The position numbers and the translations under genes are program-made. The notes under the pieces were generated by a model. It made no database searches. It saw nothing but the letters and a program-made list of their open reading frames with translations, and was not told the DNA's origin. Below, piece after piece: positions 8,527 to 14,209 of a DNA stretch of 22,506 bases. This stretch comes from an uncultured Bacilli bacterium (lineage in GTDB: Bacteria > Bacillota_I > Bacilli_A > RF39 > UBA660): positions 1-22,506 of the forward strand of contig CAKOZV010000019.1 of assembly GCA_934131695.1 (NCBI GenBank), written 5' to 3'. Each line of letters begins with the position of its first letter. The first letter of the stretch is position 1.

Positions 8527-8600
8527 GAATTATTACTACGAGAAAAGTATAAATTTTTATCAAATATTATTATCTAACTAATTTTATGATAATATGTATA

Positions 8601-8664
8601 TAGATGAAAAAAGTTTCATCTAACAAAATGATACATTTGATTTGTTAAGTCAGATGCTTTTTTC
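8601..8664 (+). ncRNA. unit 1 short structured RNA (antitoxin-like)
   Basis: The promoter is TTATTA (8567-8572), 17 bases, TAATAT (8590-8595). The predicted transcript of about 64 nt opens with hairpin AGATGAAA-AAAG-TTTCATCT (8602-8621), continues with TGATACATTTGA (8629-8640), a small hairpin and GTCAGATGC, and ends in TTTTTTC. It is about half the length of the RNAs of units 2-4 because it lacks the second TCAGATGC segment with the strong terminator. It converges on the unit 1 peptide frame. Confidence 0.55.
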
Positions 8665-8742
8665 TTATTTAAACAAAAGTATAAATGCTTCTATAAATAA
8701 TATTAGTATAACTAGACATAAAAAGTATTTTCTTTTTGTTAT
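8665..8742 (-). pseudogene. unit 1 hydrophobic peptide frame with lost ATG start
   Basis: This frame is exactly as long as those of units 2-4 (26 codons with stop) and keeps TKR at positions 2-4, Phe7, Leu8, Glu18 and the C-terminal LF. About 12 of 25 residues match units 2-4 and most changes are conservative. The position of the start codon is ATA (8742-8740). Upstream in-frame TTG and GTG lie only 2 bases or less from the purine-rich AAGAG, too close for normal initiation. The leader still folds over the ribosome-binding site with a compensated base pair. Either translation is silenced, or it starts at a non-standard codon. Confidence 0.55.
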
Positions 8743-8807
8743 AAATATCAACACTCTTTTATTTATAAATTAGAAGAGAAAGCATCTGACATTTCAAATG
8801 TATCAAA

Positions 8808-8835
8808 ATTATAGTAACTAATTAGTATATATCAA
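8808..8835 (-). promoter_or_regulatory. promoter of the unit 1 peptide transcript
   Basis: TTGATA (8835-8830), 16-base spacer, TATAAT (8813-8808) on the minus strand. Compared with units 2-4 it lacks four bases in the spacer region, yet a perfect -10 is created, so the transcript should still begin near TGATACATTTG. Confidence 0.55.
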
Positions 8836-8920
8836 TAGAACAGGCTAAAAATATAGCACGAAAAAAATGCAAATTTTCATTAAGAATTGTTATCTAACTA
8901 ATTTTATGGTAATATGTATA

Positions 8921-9038
8921 TAGATGAAGGAAACTTCATACAATAAAAAGGATACATTTGATTCTGCAAATCAGATGCTATCCCATATTTGGGTTTTTGC
9001 ACCTGAATTCAACAAATGTTGAATCAGATGCTTTTTTC
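8921..9038 (+). ncRNA. unit 2 structured RNA (antitoxin-like)
   Basis: The promoter is TTGTTA (8887-8892), 17 bases, TAATAT (8910-8915). The RNA of about 118 nt starts with hairpin ATGAAG-GAAA-CTTCAT (GNRA tetraloop), then GGATACATTTGA (8950-8961), a small TGATT/AATCA hairpin and ATCAGATGC. It ends with a strong terminator (stem core TTCAAC/GTTGAA, then TCAGATGC and TTTTTT). Its 3' end stops at the stop codon of the convergent peptide gene, so it is antisense to the 3' part of that mRNA. Confidence 0.65.
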
Positions 9039-9116
9039 TTAATTAAATAAGAATATTAGGTTTTCTATTATTAATAGAAAAATTATAACATATAGAAAAA
9101 ATTCTCTTTTTGTCAT
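9039..9116 (-). CDS. unit 2 small hydrophobic peptide, 25 aa (toxin-like)
   Basis: Encodes MTKREFF followed by a hydrophobic helix of Leu, Ile, Val and Phe interrupted by Glu18-Asn19, ending LFN. A short basic start plus one membrane-spanning segment is the usual plan of type I toxins, but I recognise no known family. The start is ATG with GGGAG eight bases upstream. That Shine-Dalgarno sequence is buried in a hairpin (CCCTTCTA 9127-9134 with TAGAAGGG 9145-9152). The promoter is at 9186-9214. The predicted mRNA begins at GGATACATTTG and its 3' part can fold back on its 5' end. Toxicity is inference; a membrane-active signalling or quality-control peptide is also possible. Confidence 0.65.
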   Translation of the reverse strand: MTKREFFLYVIIFLLIIENLIFLFN

Positions 9117-9185
9117 AAATACCACTCCCTTCTATTTATTAAATTAGAAGGGAAAGCATCTGATATTTCAAATGTATCCGAATTA

Positions 9186-9214
9186 ATAGTAACAAACTAA
9201 TTAGTATATATCAA
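9186..9214 (-). promoter_or_regulatory. promoter of the unit 2 peptide mRNA
   Basis: TTGATA (9214-9209), 17 bases, TACTAT (9191-9186) on the minus strand. The predicted start falls at the beginning of GGATACATTTGA, the outer end of the unit's inverted repeat. Confidence 0.65.
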
Positions 9215-9299
9215 TAGAACAAGCTAAAAATATAGTACGAGAAAAATGGAAACTTTTATTAAGAATTGTTATCTAACTAATTTTATGGTAATATGTATA

Positions 9300-9417
9300 T
9301 AGATGAAGGAAACTTCATATAATAAAAAGGATACATTTGATTTTGCGGATCAGATGCTTTCCTTATTAAGGTGTTGCACCTGAAATCAACCAAAGTTGAA
9401 ATCAGATGCTTTTTTTC
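9300..9417 (+). ncRNA. unit 3 structured RNA (antitoxin-like)
   Basis: The promoter is TTGTTA (9266-9271), 17 bases, TAATAT (9289-9294). It has the same order of elements as unit 2: 5' GAAA-loop hairpin, GGATACATTTGA (9329-9340), small hairpin, ATCAGATGCTTTCC (9349-9362), and a terminator with stem TTTCAAC/GTTGAAA-like arms and a T7 run. The stretch between the second motif and the terminator differs completely from units 2 and 4, so it behaves as an unconstrained linker. Confidence 0.65.
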
Positions 9418-9495
9418 TTAATGAAATAAGAATATTAAGTTTTCTATTATTAATAGAAAGATTATGACATATAGAAAAAATTCTCTTTTTGTCAT
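9418..9495 (-). CDS. unit 3 small hydrophobic peptide, 25 aa (toxin-like)
   Basis: Same peptide as unit 2 except that the last residue is His instead of Asn. Against units 2 and 4 the frame has three silent changes (GTT/GTC, ATT/ATC, CTA/TTA) and this one replacement, suggesting selection on the protein. GGGAG lies eight bases before ATG 9495; an earlier in-frame ATG at 9501 is only two bases from it and is unlikely. The ribosome-binding site is paired in hairpin 9506-9513/9523-9530. Confidence 0.65.
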   Translation of the reverse strand: MTKREFFLYVIIFLLIIENLIFLFH

Positions 9496-9563
9496 AAGCA
9501 TCACTCCCTTCTATTTATTAATTAGAAGGGAAAGCATCTGATATTTCAAATGTATCCGAATTA

Positions 9564-9592
9564 ATAGTAACAGACTAATTAGTATATATCAA
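9564..9592 (-). promoter_or_regulatory. promoter of the unit 3 peptide mRNA
   Basis: TTGATA (9592-9587), 17 bases, TACTAT (9569-9564) on the minus strand; predicted start near 9557 at GGATACATTTGA. Confidence 0.65.
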
Positions 9593-9677
9593 TAGAACAA
9601 GCTAAAAATATAGTACGAGAAAAATTAAAACTTTTATTAAGAATTGTTATCTAGCTAATTTTATGGTAATATGTATA

Positions 9678-9793
9678 TAGATGAAGGAAACTTCATACAA
9701 TAAAAAGGATACATTTGATTTTGCTCATCAGATGCTTTCCAAGTTAATGTATACGCACCTGAATTCAACAACTGTTGAATCAGATGCTTTTTT
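9678..9793 (+). ncRNA. unit 4 structured RNA (antitoxin-like)
   Basis: The promoter is TTGTTA (9644-9649), 17 bases, TAATAT (9667-9672). It has a 5' GAAA-loop hairpin, GGATACATTTGA (9707-9718), ATCAGATGCTTTCC (9727-9740), a variable linker and a terminator ending TCAGATGCTTTTTT. The terminator loop differs by one base from unit 2 while the stem is unchanged. Confidence 0.65.
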
Positions 9794-9794
9794 C

Positions 9795-9872
9795 TTAATT
9801 AAATAAGAATATTAGGTTTTCTATTATTAATAGAAAAATTATAACATATAGAAAAAATTCTCTTTTTGTCAT
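9795..9872 (-). CDS. unit 4 small hydrophobic peptide, 25 aa (toxin-like)
   Basis: The coding sequence is identical to unit 2. GGGAG lies eight bases before ATG 9872 and is paired in the hairpin CCCTTCTA (9883-9890) with TAGAAGGG (9901-9908). The inverted-repeat arms of the unit are 9707-9740 and 9907-9935, so a transcript starting at about 9935 could pair its 5' and 3' ends immediately before a U-run (9706-9702). Confidence 0.65.
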   Translation of the reverse strand: MTKREFFLYVIIFLLIIENLIFLFN

Positions 9873-9941
9873 AATCATCACTCCCTTCTATTTATTAAAT
9901 TAGAAGGGAAAGCATCTGATATTTCAAATGTATCCAAATTA

Positions 9942-9970
9942 ATAGTAACAGACTAATTAGTATATATCAA
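9942..9970 (-). promoter_or_regulatory. promoter of the unit 4 peptide mRNA
   Basis: TTGATA (9970-9965), 17 bases, TACTAT (9947-9942) on the minus strand. The predicted +1 is G9935, first base of GGATACATTTG. Confidence 0.65.
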
Positions 9971-10066
9971 TAGAACAAGCTAAAAATGTAGTACGAGAAA
10001 AGTATAAATTTTATTTAATAAAATTAAGTCTATTGCTATCAATTAAATTAAATGGTAACTTATAAA

Positions 10067-10160
10067 CAGATGAGAAAAACTCATCTGAAGGGCACATTTG
10101 ATTTAGACAGTCAGATGTTTCACGTGTTTTGAGTAGCACCTGAATTCAACAAATGTTGAA
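10067..10160 (+). ncRNA. unit 5: truncated copy of the structured RNA, without a peptide gene
   Basis: The promoter is diverged: TTGCTA (10033-10038), 17 bases, TAACTT (10056-10061). The 5' hairpin is CAGATGAG-AAAAA-CTCATCTG, with different but fully complementary arms. Then come CACATTTGA, a TGATT/AGTCA hairpin and the terminator stem up to GTTGAA, where similarity stops. The T-run and the whole peptide half are missing. A transcript would end at the next hairpin (10163-10199). It may be a relic or a stand-alone RNA. Confidence 0.45.
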
Positions 10161-10162
10161 AG

Positions 10163-10199
10163 AAAAACACTATTTCTAAAGATTAGACTTAGTGTTTTT
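10163..10199. terminator. bidirectional terminator between the repeat array and spoIVFB
   Basis: AAAAACACTA (10163-10172) pairs with TAGTGTTTTT (10190-10199); an inner stem TCTAA/TTAGA extends it. T-runs follow on both strands. The spoIVFB-like stop codon lies inside. Confidence 0.8.
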
Positions 10200-10940
10200 T
10201 CTATTAACATATTTATCTTTTAAATAGTCCTGTTCATCTTGATACCAGTTACCTCTTTTAATAATATGTGAGTACTCTCTTCTAAATTTCTTATCACTTT
10301 TAACAATTCTTCTTTTTTTATAAACTAATCTTTTTAAATATCTTTCTAAGAAAAATCTTTCATAGTAATACTTTAAGTACTTTTTTTCTTTTACAAGCCT
10401 TAATAGTATTAAAATAAACATTAATAAAAAATAAGTACTAGGATAAATTAAAAAGAACAAAAAGATTCCTGCTAAAGTTAAATAAGAGATAAAGAAGGTA
10501 ACCTTATAACTATCTTGATAAGCGATAAAATAGCAAAGAAATACCTCTATTATTCTCCCACCATCTAAAGGATAAATCGGTAATAGATTAAAAACTAAAA
10601 TATTATAATGAACAAGAGTAAGTAGTTTTAACTGATAAGGTGTAGTTAGAAAATTCTTAAAAAGCAGGTAGAAAGCACACTGTGTAACTGGTCCCATAAT
10701 AAGGACTAATAATTCTTCTATTATAGGACAATTAATAGAAGAGGAAAACTTAGCTATTCCTCCAAAAGGATAAAAAGTTATCTCCTTAGCATCCCATTTA
10801 AAAAGACAAGCGGTAAAGAAATGCCCACACTCATGGACAAATAACAATAAAAAAGAAAGTAAGATTAAATAAAACTGTCCTGTTATAACAGCTAGGAAAA
10901 GGAATAATAAACAAGACTTATGAAACTTAACTTTTTGCAA
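10176..10940 (-). CDS. spoIVFB: SpoIVFB-like M50 site-2 intramembrane metalloprotease
   Basis: Zinc protease of 254 residues with several membrane helices. The zinc site HECGH is at residues 36-40 inside a membrane segment, and the third ligand is Asp126 in NLLPIYPLDGGR, both diagnostic of SpoIVFB/S2P proteases. In Bacillus the enzyme cleaves pro-sigma-K in the mother cell and is held inactive by SpoIVFA. Here it directly follows the SpoIVFA-like gene, overlapping it by 14 bases. The only plausible start is TTG at 10940, without a clear ribosome-binding site, so translation is probably coupled to the upstream gene. The C-terminal 70 residues are very basic. Whether this organism sporulates cannot be judged; the pair could process another sigma or membrane protein. 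Confidence 0.85.
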   Translation of the reverse strand: MQKVKFHKSCLLFLFLAVITGQFYLILLSFLLLFVHECGHFFTACLFKWDAKEITFYPFGGIAKFSSSINCPIIEELLVLIMGPVTQCAFYLLFKNFLTTPYQLKLLTLVHYNILVFNLLPIYPLDGGRIIEVFLCYFIAYQDSYKVTFFISYLTLAGIFLFFLIYPSTYFLLMFILILLRLVKEKKYLKYYYERFFLERYLKRLVYKKRRIVKSDKKFRREYSHIIKRGNWYQDEQDYLKDKYVNRKNTKSNL

Positions 10941-11517
10941 GATAGCTTTGATAATCTACAAATTTCCCTTCCTTTTGAAATACTAAATATAAAGTTTTAT
11001 TATCAACTTGTCCTATTAAAGAACCCTTCTCTACATAATCATAAAGTTTAACATTTACTTGCTTAATATTTCCATACCAAACATCTACTCCATTCATCTG
11101 TTGAACAATAACTACCTGCTTATAATTTTCTTTTTCACCAATATATACTACTATTCCACTTTCAAGTGATGGAATCATATACTCACTACTAACCGTTAGC
11201 TTAACCCCATCATGATATAAACTCTTATCTTTATAAGATAACTTTTCATTAAAAACCTCTTCATCAGTTACTATTTTATCAAAGGTTAGACTAGTTCCAA
11301 ACTTCTCCTGCAAGAAATTCTTAACTACGGAAAAAGGGAAATTTTCTTCATAAACATAATGATAAAAAGTCTTCTTGAAATTATTATTCATCTTAAAACC
11401 TATAAGTAAGATAAGTGTTACTATAATTGTTATTAAGACTCTTAGAACTATATTTTTAAAAAGATTATTTTTACTTTTACTAGATTTATTATCTTTATAA
11501 AACTTTGATTCAACCAT
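10927..11517 (-). CDS. spoIVFA: SpoIVFA-like membrane protein with degenerate M23 (LytM) domain
   Basis: Membrane protein of 196 residues: a cytoplasmic basic N-terminus, one membrane helix (about residues 24-43) and an extracytoplasmic domain. The C-terminal part (SGIVVYIGEKENYKQVVIV...VWYGNI...VEKGSLIGQV) follows the LytM/M23 fold but lacks the HxxxD and HxH zinc ligands, as in SpoIVFA, which regulates SpoIVFB rather than cutting wall. The start was set at ATG 11517 because AGGTGA lies five bases before it; GTG 11526 overlaps that ribosome-binding site. It is coupled with the following protease gene. Family assignment rests mainly on domain layout and neighbourhood. Confidence 0.75.
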   Translation of the reverse strand: MVESKFYKDNKSSKSKNNLFKNIVLRVLITIIVTLILLIGFKMNNNFKKTFYHYVYEENFPFSVVKNFLQEKFGTSLTFDKIVTDEEVFNEKLSYKDKSLYHDGVKLTVSSEYMIPSLESGIVVYIGEKENYKQVVIVQQMNGVDVWYGNIKQVNVKLYDYVEKGSLIGQVDNKTLYLVFQKEGKFVDYQSYLAKS

Positions 11518-11552
11518 TATCGTCACCTAGTAAAGTATATGTATGAAAGATA

Positions 11553-11593
11553 AAAAAAAGAAAAGACTAATTTAGACGTCTTTTGCGTTTAGT
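11553..11593 (-). terminator. terminator after mreD
   Basis: GACTAA (minus, 11593-11588) pairs with TTAGTC (11570-11565), followed on the minus strand by TTTTCTTTTTTTT. The stop codon of mreD is inside the hairpin. It would partly separate mreCD from the spoIVFAB-like pair. Confidence 0.65.
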
Positions 11594-12067
11594 CCTTCTA
11601 GAAATTAAATACAATATATCACCATAAATAACATTTAAGATTAGACTATGTACTATTAAATAAAAAACTTCATTAGTAGTGATTGGTACTATATTAAAGA
11701 TAAACAATAAGAAAGATAAAGTAATCTCATAAATAGCAATAACTAAACAGATAGAAAAAGACATTGTTAAAATATTAACCTCTAACTTCTTATATAAATA
11801 TTTATAAATAATTGCTAGTAGTAAGAAAAGAATAGCATTCGTAAATAGTAAGTTAGTATAAAATAAATCATATAAAAAACCAACTATAAAAGCTAAAATT
11901 AAATACTTATTCTCATCTTTTTTAAAAAAAGGATAAATAACTAGTAAGGCAACTATTGTTAATAAAGGATTAAATAAGGTAATATCTCCTAACATGTAAT
12001 CTAGATAATTTGATAAAACACCATCTAAAAGAAAAGAAATAATTAAGGTTAAATAAACAAAGAACAT
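11567..12067 (-). CDS. mreD: rod shape-determining protein MreD
   Basis: Small integral membrane protein of 166 residues with five or six hydrophobic segments and few charges until the arginine/lysine-rich tail (SRRTKRKRR), the usual MreD profile and length. It takes part in the elongasome that guides lateral wall synthesis. The call depends mostly on position: it begins two bases after mreC, with AAAGGAGAA before the ATG. MreD is poorly conserved, so sequence alone would be weak. Confidence 0.8.
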   Translation of the reverse strand: MFFVYLTLIISFLLDGVLSNYLDYMLGDITLFNPLLTIVALLVIYPFFKKDENKYLILAFIVGFLYDLFYTNLLFTNAILFLLLAIIYKYLYKKLEVNILTMSFSICLVIAIYEITLSFLLFIFNIVPITTNEVFYLIVHSLILNVIYGDILYLISRRTKRKRRLN

Positions 12068-12069
12068 AA

Positions 12070-12864
12070 CTACTTTTCTCCTTTTAACACTGTTACATAA
12101 TGAATACTATTAAAGTTTTGGTTAGTCTTAATAGCTAATGTTTTGCTAAGACCATATTTGTCAGTGGAAATAGCTTCTACTTTACCAATATAAATGCCTC
12201 TTGGAAACATCCCACCTAAGCCACTAGTTGTTACTACATCATCTTTCTTAATATCAATATTACTATCTACACCACTAACTAATATCTCATTTTTCTTCTT
12301 ATCATAACCACTTAAGATAGCATTAGTTTCTCCATTTGAAGTAGCAATAGATACAGATACTTTATTATTAACATCATTAGCCGTAATAAGTTTAACAGTA
12401 GCTGACTTATTAGTTACTTTCTCTAGCTTACCAATTAAACCATCTTTAGTAATAACAACCATGTTTTCAGCTAAACCATCAGACTTACCTTTATCTATAG
12501 TAAGAGTTTGATACCAATAACTCTTATTCCTATTTACAACCGTAGCATTAACAATCTCATAACCAGTTAAAGTTTGATTTAAGGCAAGTGTATCCCTTAA
12601 CTGTTCTATTTCCTCTTCTAAGTGAACATTAATATTCTTTTGAATTAAATAACTCTTACTAGCATTTTTATCTTTTTCTTTATTTAAAGTAGTAAATGGC
12701 ATCATTACAATCTTAGATATTGTAACTGCTCCATCCTTAAAGAATCCTTCTATAACCCCTATTTTTCTATTAGATGATAATGAATAAAATAGAAGGAAAA
12801 ATGATATGAATATAGCACAAAAAACAATTATTAGTTTTTTTCTTTTTTTCTTCTTCTGATACAT
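12070..12864 (-). CDS. mreC: rod shape-determining protein MreC
   Basis: Elongasome scaffold of 264 residues that links cytoplasmic MreB to periplasmic-side wall synthases. It has a Lys/Arg-rich cytoplasmic start (residues 1-10), one membrane helix (about 11-29), a coiled coil (about 65-95) and the beta-domain from about 105, with typical stretches ATVVNRNKSYWYQTLTIDKG, GLIGKLEKV and VVTTSGLGGMFPRGIYIGKV (quoted as separate blocks). Length is normal. It lies between radC and mreD; mreB, which normally separates radC and mreC, is absent here. MreC may work with an MreB encoded elsewhere. Confidence 0.93.
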   Translation of the reverse strand: MYQKKKKRKKLIIVFCAIFISFFLLFYSLSSNRKIGVIEGFFKDGAVTISKIVMMPFTTLNKEKDKNASKSYLIQKNINVHLEEEIEQLRDTLALNQTLTGYEIVNATVVNRNKSYWYQTLTIDKGKSDGLAENMVVITKDGLIGKLEKVTNKSATVKLITANDVNNKVSVSIATSNGETNAILSGYDKKKNEILVSGVDSNIDIKKDDVVTTSGLGGMFPRGIYIGKVEAISTDKYGLSKTLAIKTNQNFNSIHYVTVLKGEK

Positions 12865-12915
12865 ACCTATCTTCCTTTCTTTCCTTATCTAGTATACCTA
12901 AATCTCTTCTTTTTT

Positions 12916-13596
12916 TCAATTATTCTTATTTCTATTTTCGACAAAACTAAAATATTTATTCTCATTTACAATTAAATGATCAAGTATATATATCCCATGA
13001 AAGTTACCTAACTTTATTAAATCATTAGTAAACTCTATATCTTTCTTACTAGGTAGTAATATCCCTGATGGATGATTATGAATACAAATAATACCAGTAG
13101 CAGACACTTTATAAGCTTCCTTAAATATTTCTCTTGGATGAACACTACTTCTCTCCATTGTTCCCATAAACAAAAGTTTAGCAGTAATCAAGTTTCTAAG
13201 TTTATCAACATATAGACAATAAAAACACTCTTGCTTTTTACCATAAAACAAATACTTACTATAAGAAAAAACATCCTCTGCTGTTACTAGTCTAACTTTC
13301 TTAGTATCCGGTAATAAATATATTCTCTTACCAAGTTCTATAGCTGCTAATAAAGTAGTTGCTTTAGCTTTTCCTATTCCTTTTATCTTACATATCTCTT
13401 TTAAGTCAAGACTCGCTAAATCTTTAACACTATCTACTTTAGATAATAACTCAAAAGAAAGTTCTGTTACATTCTTTCCCTTTAGTCCACTAGCTAAAAT
13501 GATAGATAATAAATCAGATGTTGATAAATTACTAGGTCCATAAGACTCTAACTTTTCTCTTGGTCTTTCATTACTTGGTATTTCTTTAACTTTCAT
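12916..13596 (-). CDS. radC: RadC-family JAB-domain protein (UPF0758)
   Basis: Protein of 226 residues, normal for the family. The N-terminal part holds a helix-hairpin-helix (ICKIKGIGKAKATTL, about residues 67-82). The C-terminal JAMM/MPN-like metal site is complete: His173 and His175 in HNHPSG, Ser177, and Asp186 in PSKKD. A role in DNA repair was proposed from old genetics but is not established; metal-dependent nuclease or deubiquitinase-like activity is only inferred for the family. AGGAGG precedes ATG 13596. It keeps the Bacillus neighbourhood (upstream of mreCD). Confidence 0.93.
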   Translation of the reverse strand: MKVKEIPSNERPREKLESYGPSNLSTSDLLSIILASGLKGKNVTELSFELLSKVDSVKDLASLDLKEICKIKGIGKAKATTLLAAIELGKRIYLLPDTKKVRLVTAEDVFSYSKYLFYGKKQECFYCLYVDKLRNLITAKLLFMGTMERSSVHPREIFKEAYKVSATGIICIHNHPSGILLPSKKDIEFTNDLIKLGNFHGIYILDHLIVNENKYFSFVENRNKNN

Positions 13597-13645
13597 CCTT
13601 TTCCCTCCTACTTTAATTATAAACAGTAAATATTAGTTTTATCCT

Positions 13646-14095
13646 CTAATTCTTTAAAACTAACTCTTCATAATTAGCTAGGATTACTTTTTCAATAGTT
13701 AATTTTTCTTCATCACTAGAAGCCTTCTTAAACAAGTTTTCCATCTGTTCAAGAGCAGTTACAAAACTTTCATTATTAATATTTTTAGTCTCTACTACTA
13801 AGTTTTTATCATTATAAATCTTTTTAATACTAGCTAAATTATCTTCACTTTTAGAAATAGCTAGATAAAGGTAATATTTAGCTTTATCTTTTACTATAAT
13901 TTTAGTATCAAACTTATTAGCACTATCTAGGGCATACTCCAAATTATCATAGACTCCCTCTCTTAAAAAATAGATAGGACTCTTATAATTAAAAACAGCT
14001 TGTTCTTCTTTAGTAAATTTTTCAAACATAGTATGTCCAATCACCGCTCCACTAACTATTGCTACTATTAAAGAAAATATAAATTTCTTACTCAT
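13646..14095 (-). CDS. membrane-anchored protein in the spoIIB position, possible SPOR-like domain
   Basis: Protein of 149 residues: short basic N-terminus (MSKK), one membrane helix (about residues 4-22), then a soluble extracytoplasmic domain ending in a charged helix. The segment YYLYLAISKSEDNLASIKKI has the look of a SPOR fold (aromatic beta-strand then helix), but the similarity is weak. In Bacillus, spoIIB, which encodes one membrane helix and a SPOR domain, lies upstream of maf-radC-mre, so position and layout agree. The start was chosen at ATG 14095, five bases after GGTGA; upstream ATGs at 14116 and 14101 lack good sites. It is probably the first gene of the radC-mre run. Treat as hypothetical. 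Confidence 0.6.
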   Translation of the reverse strand: MSKKFIFSLIVAIVSGAVIGHTMFEKFTKEEQAVFNYKSPIYFLREGVYDNLEYALDSANKFDTKIIVKDKAKYYLYLAISKSEDNLASIKKIYNDKNLVVETKNINNESFVTALEQMENLFKKASSDEEKLTIEKVILANYEELVLKN

Positions 14096-14209
14096 TATCA
14101 TCACCAATACTACCATAACAATAACTATGGTATTAATTTGTCGAAAGATGTGAAAAGTGGTGGTAAAGCTAATATTTTTATGATAAAGTAATACTAGGAG
14201 GAAAAAGAT

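Larger units (their letters stand above)
8534..10160. repeat. tandem array of five related units encoding paired small RNAs and hydrophobic peptides
   Basis: About 1.6 kb with no conventional gene. Units are phased by a conserved + promoter whose -35 boxes start at 8567, 8887, 9266, 9644 and 10033, so the periods are 320, 379, 378 and 389 bp. Each full unit runs: + promoter, 5' hairpin, GGATACATTTGA and TCAGATGC motifs, + terminator, a 26-codon minus-strand ORF, a hairpin over its ribosome-binding site, an inverted copy of the same motifs, and a minus promoter. Units 2-4 are nearly identical; unit 1 is diverged and unit 5 lacks the peptide half. The flanks at 8534 and 9989 match each other best (TACGAGAAAAGTATAAATTT), suggesting internal expansion. 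The organisation recalls multicopy type I toxin-antitoxin loci (E. coli ldr/rdl, ibs/sib), but I do not recognise the sequence. Confidence 0.85.

Noticed and set aside
8601..9797. Short + strand reading frames starting at the ATG of the 5' hairpin of each unit (ATGAAGGAAACT...)
   Set aside because: Frame length and C-terminal sequence differ in every unit (they stop after 14 to about 41 codons), there is no ribosome-binding site, and the ATG lies inside a covarying hairpin. The RNA, not a protein, is conserved.
8534..10160. CRISPR array or simple satellite
   Set aside because: The period is about 320-390 bp with promoters, terminators and frames inside each unit. There are no 25-40 bp repeats with unique spacers and no cas genes.
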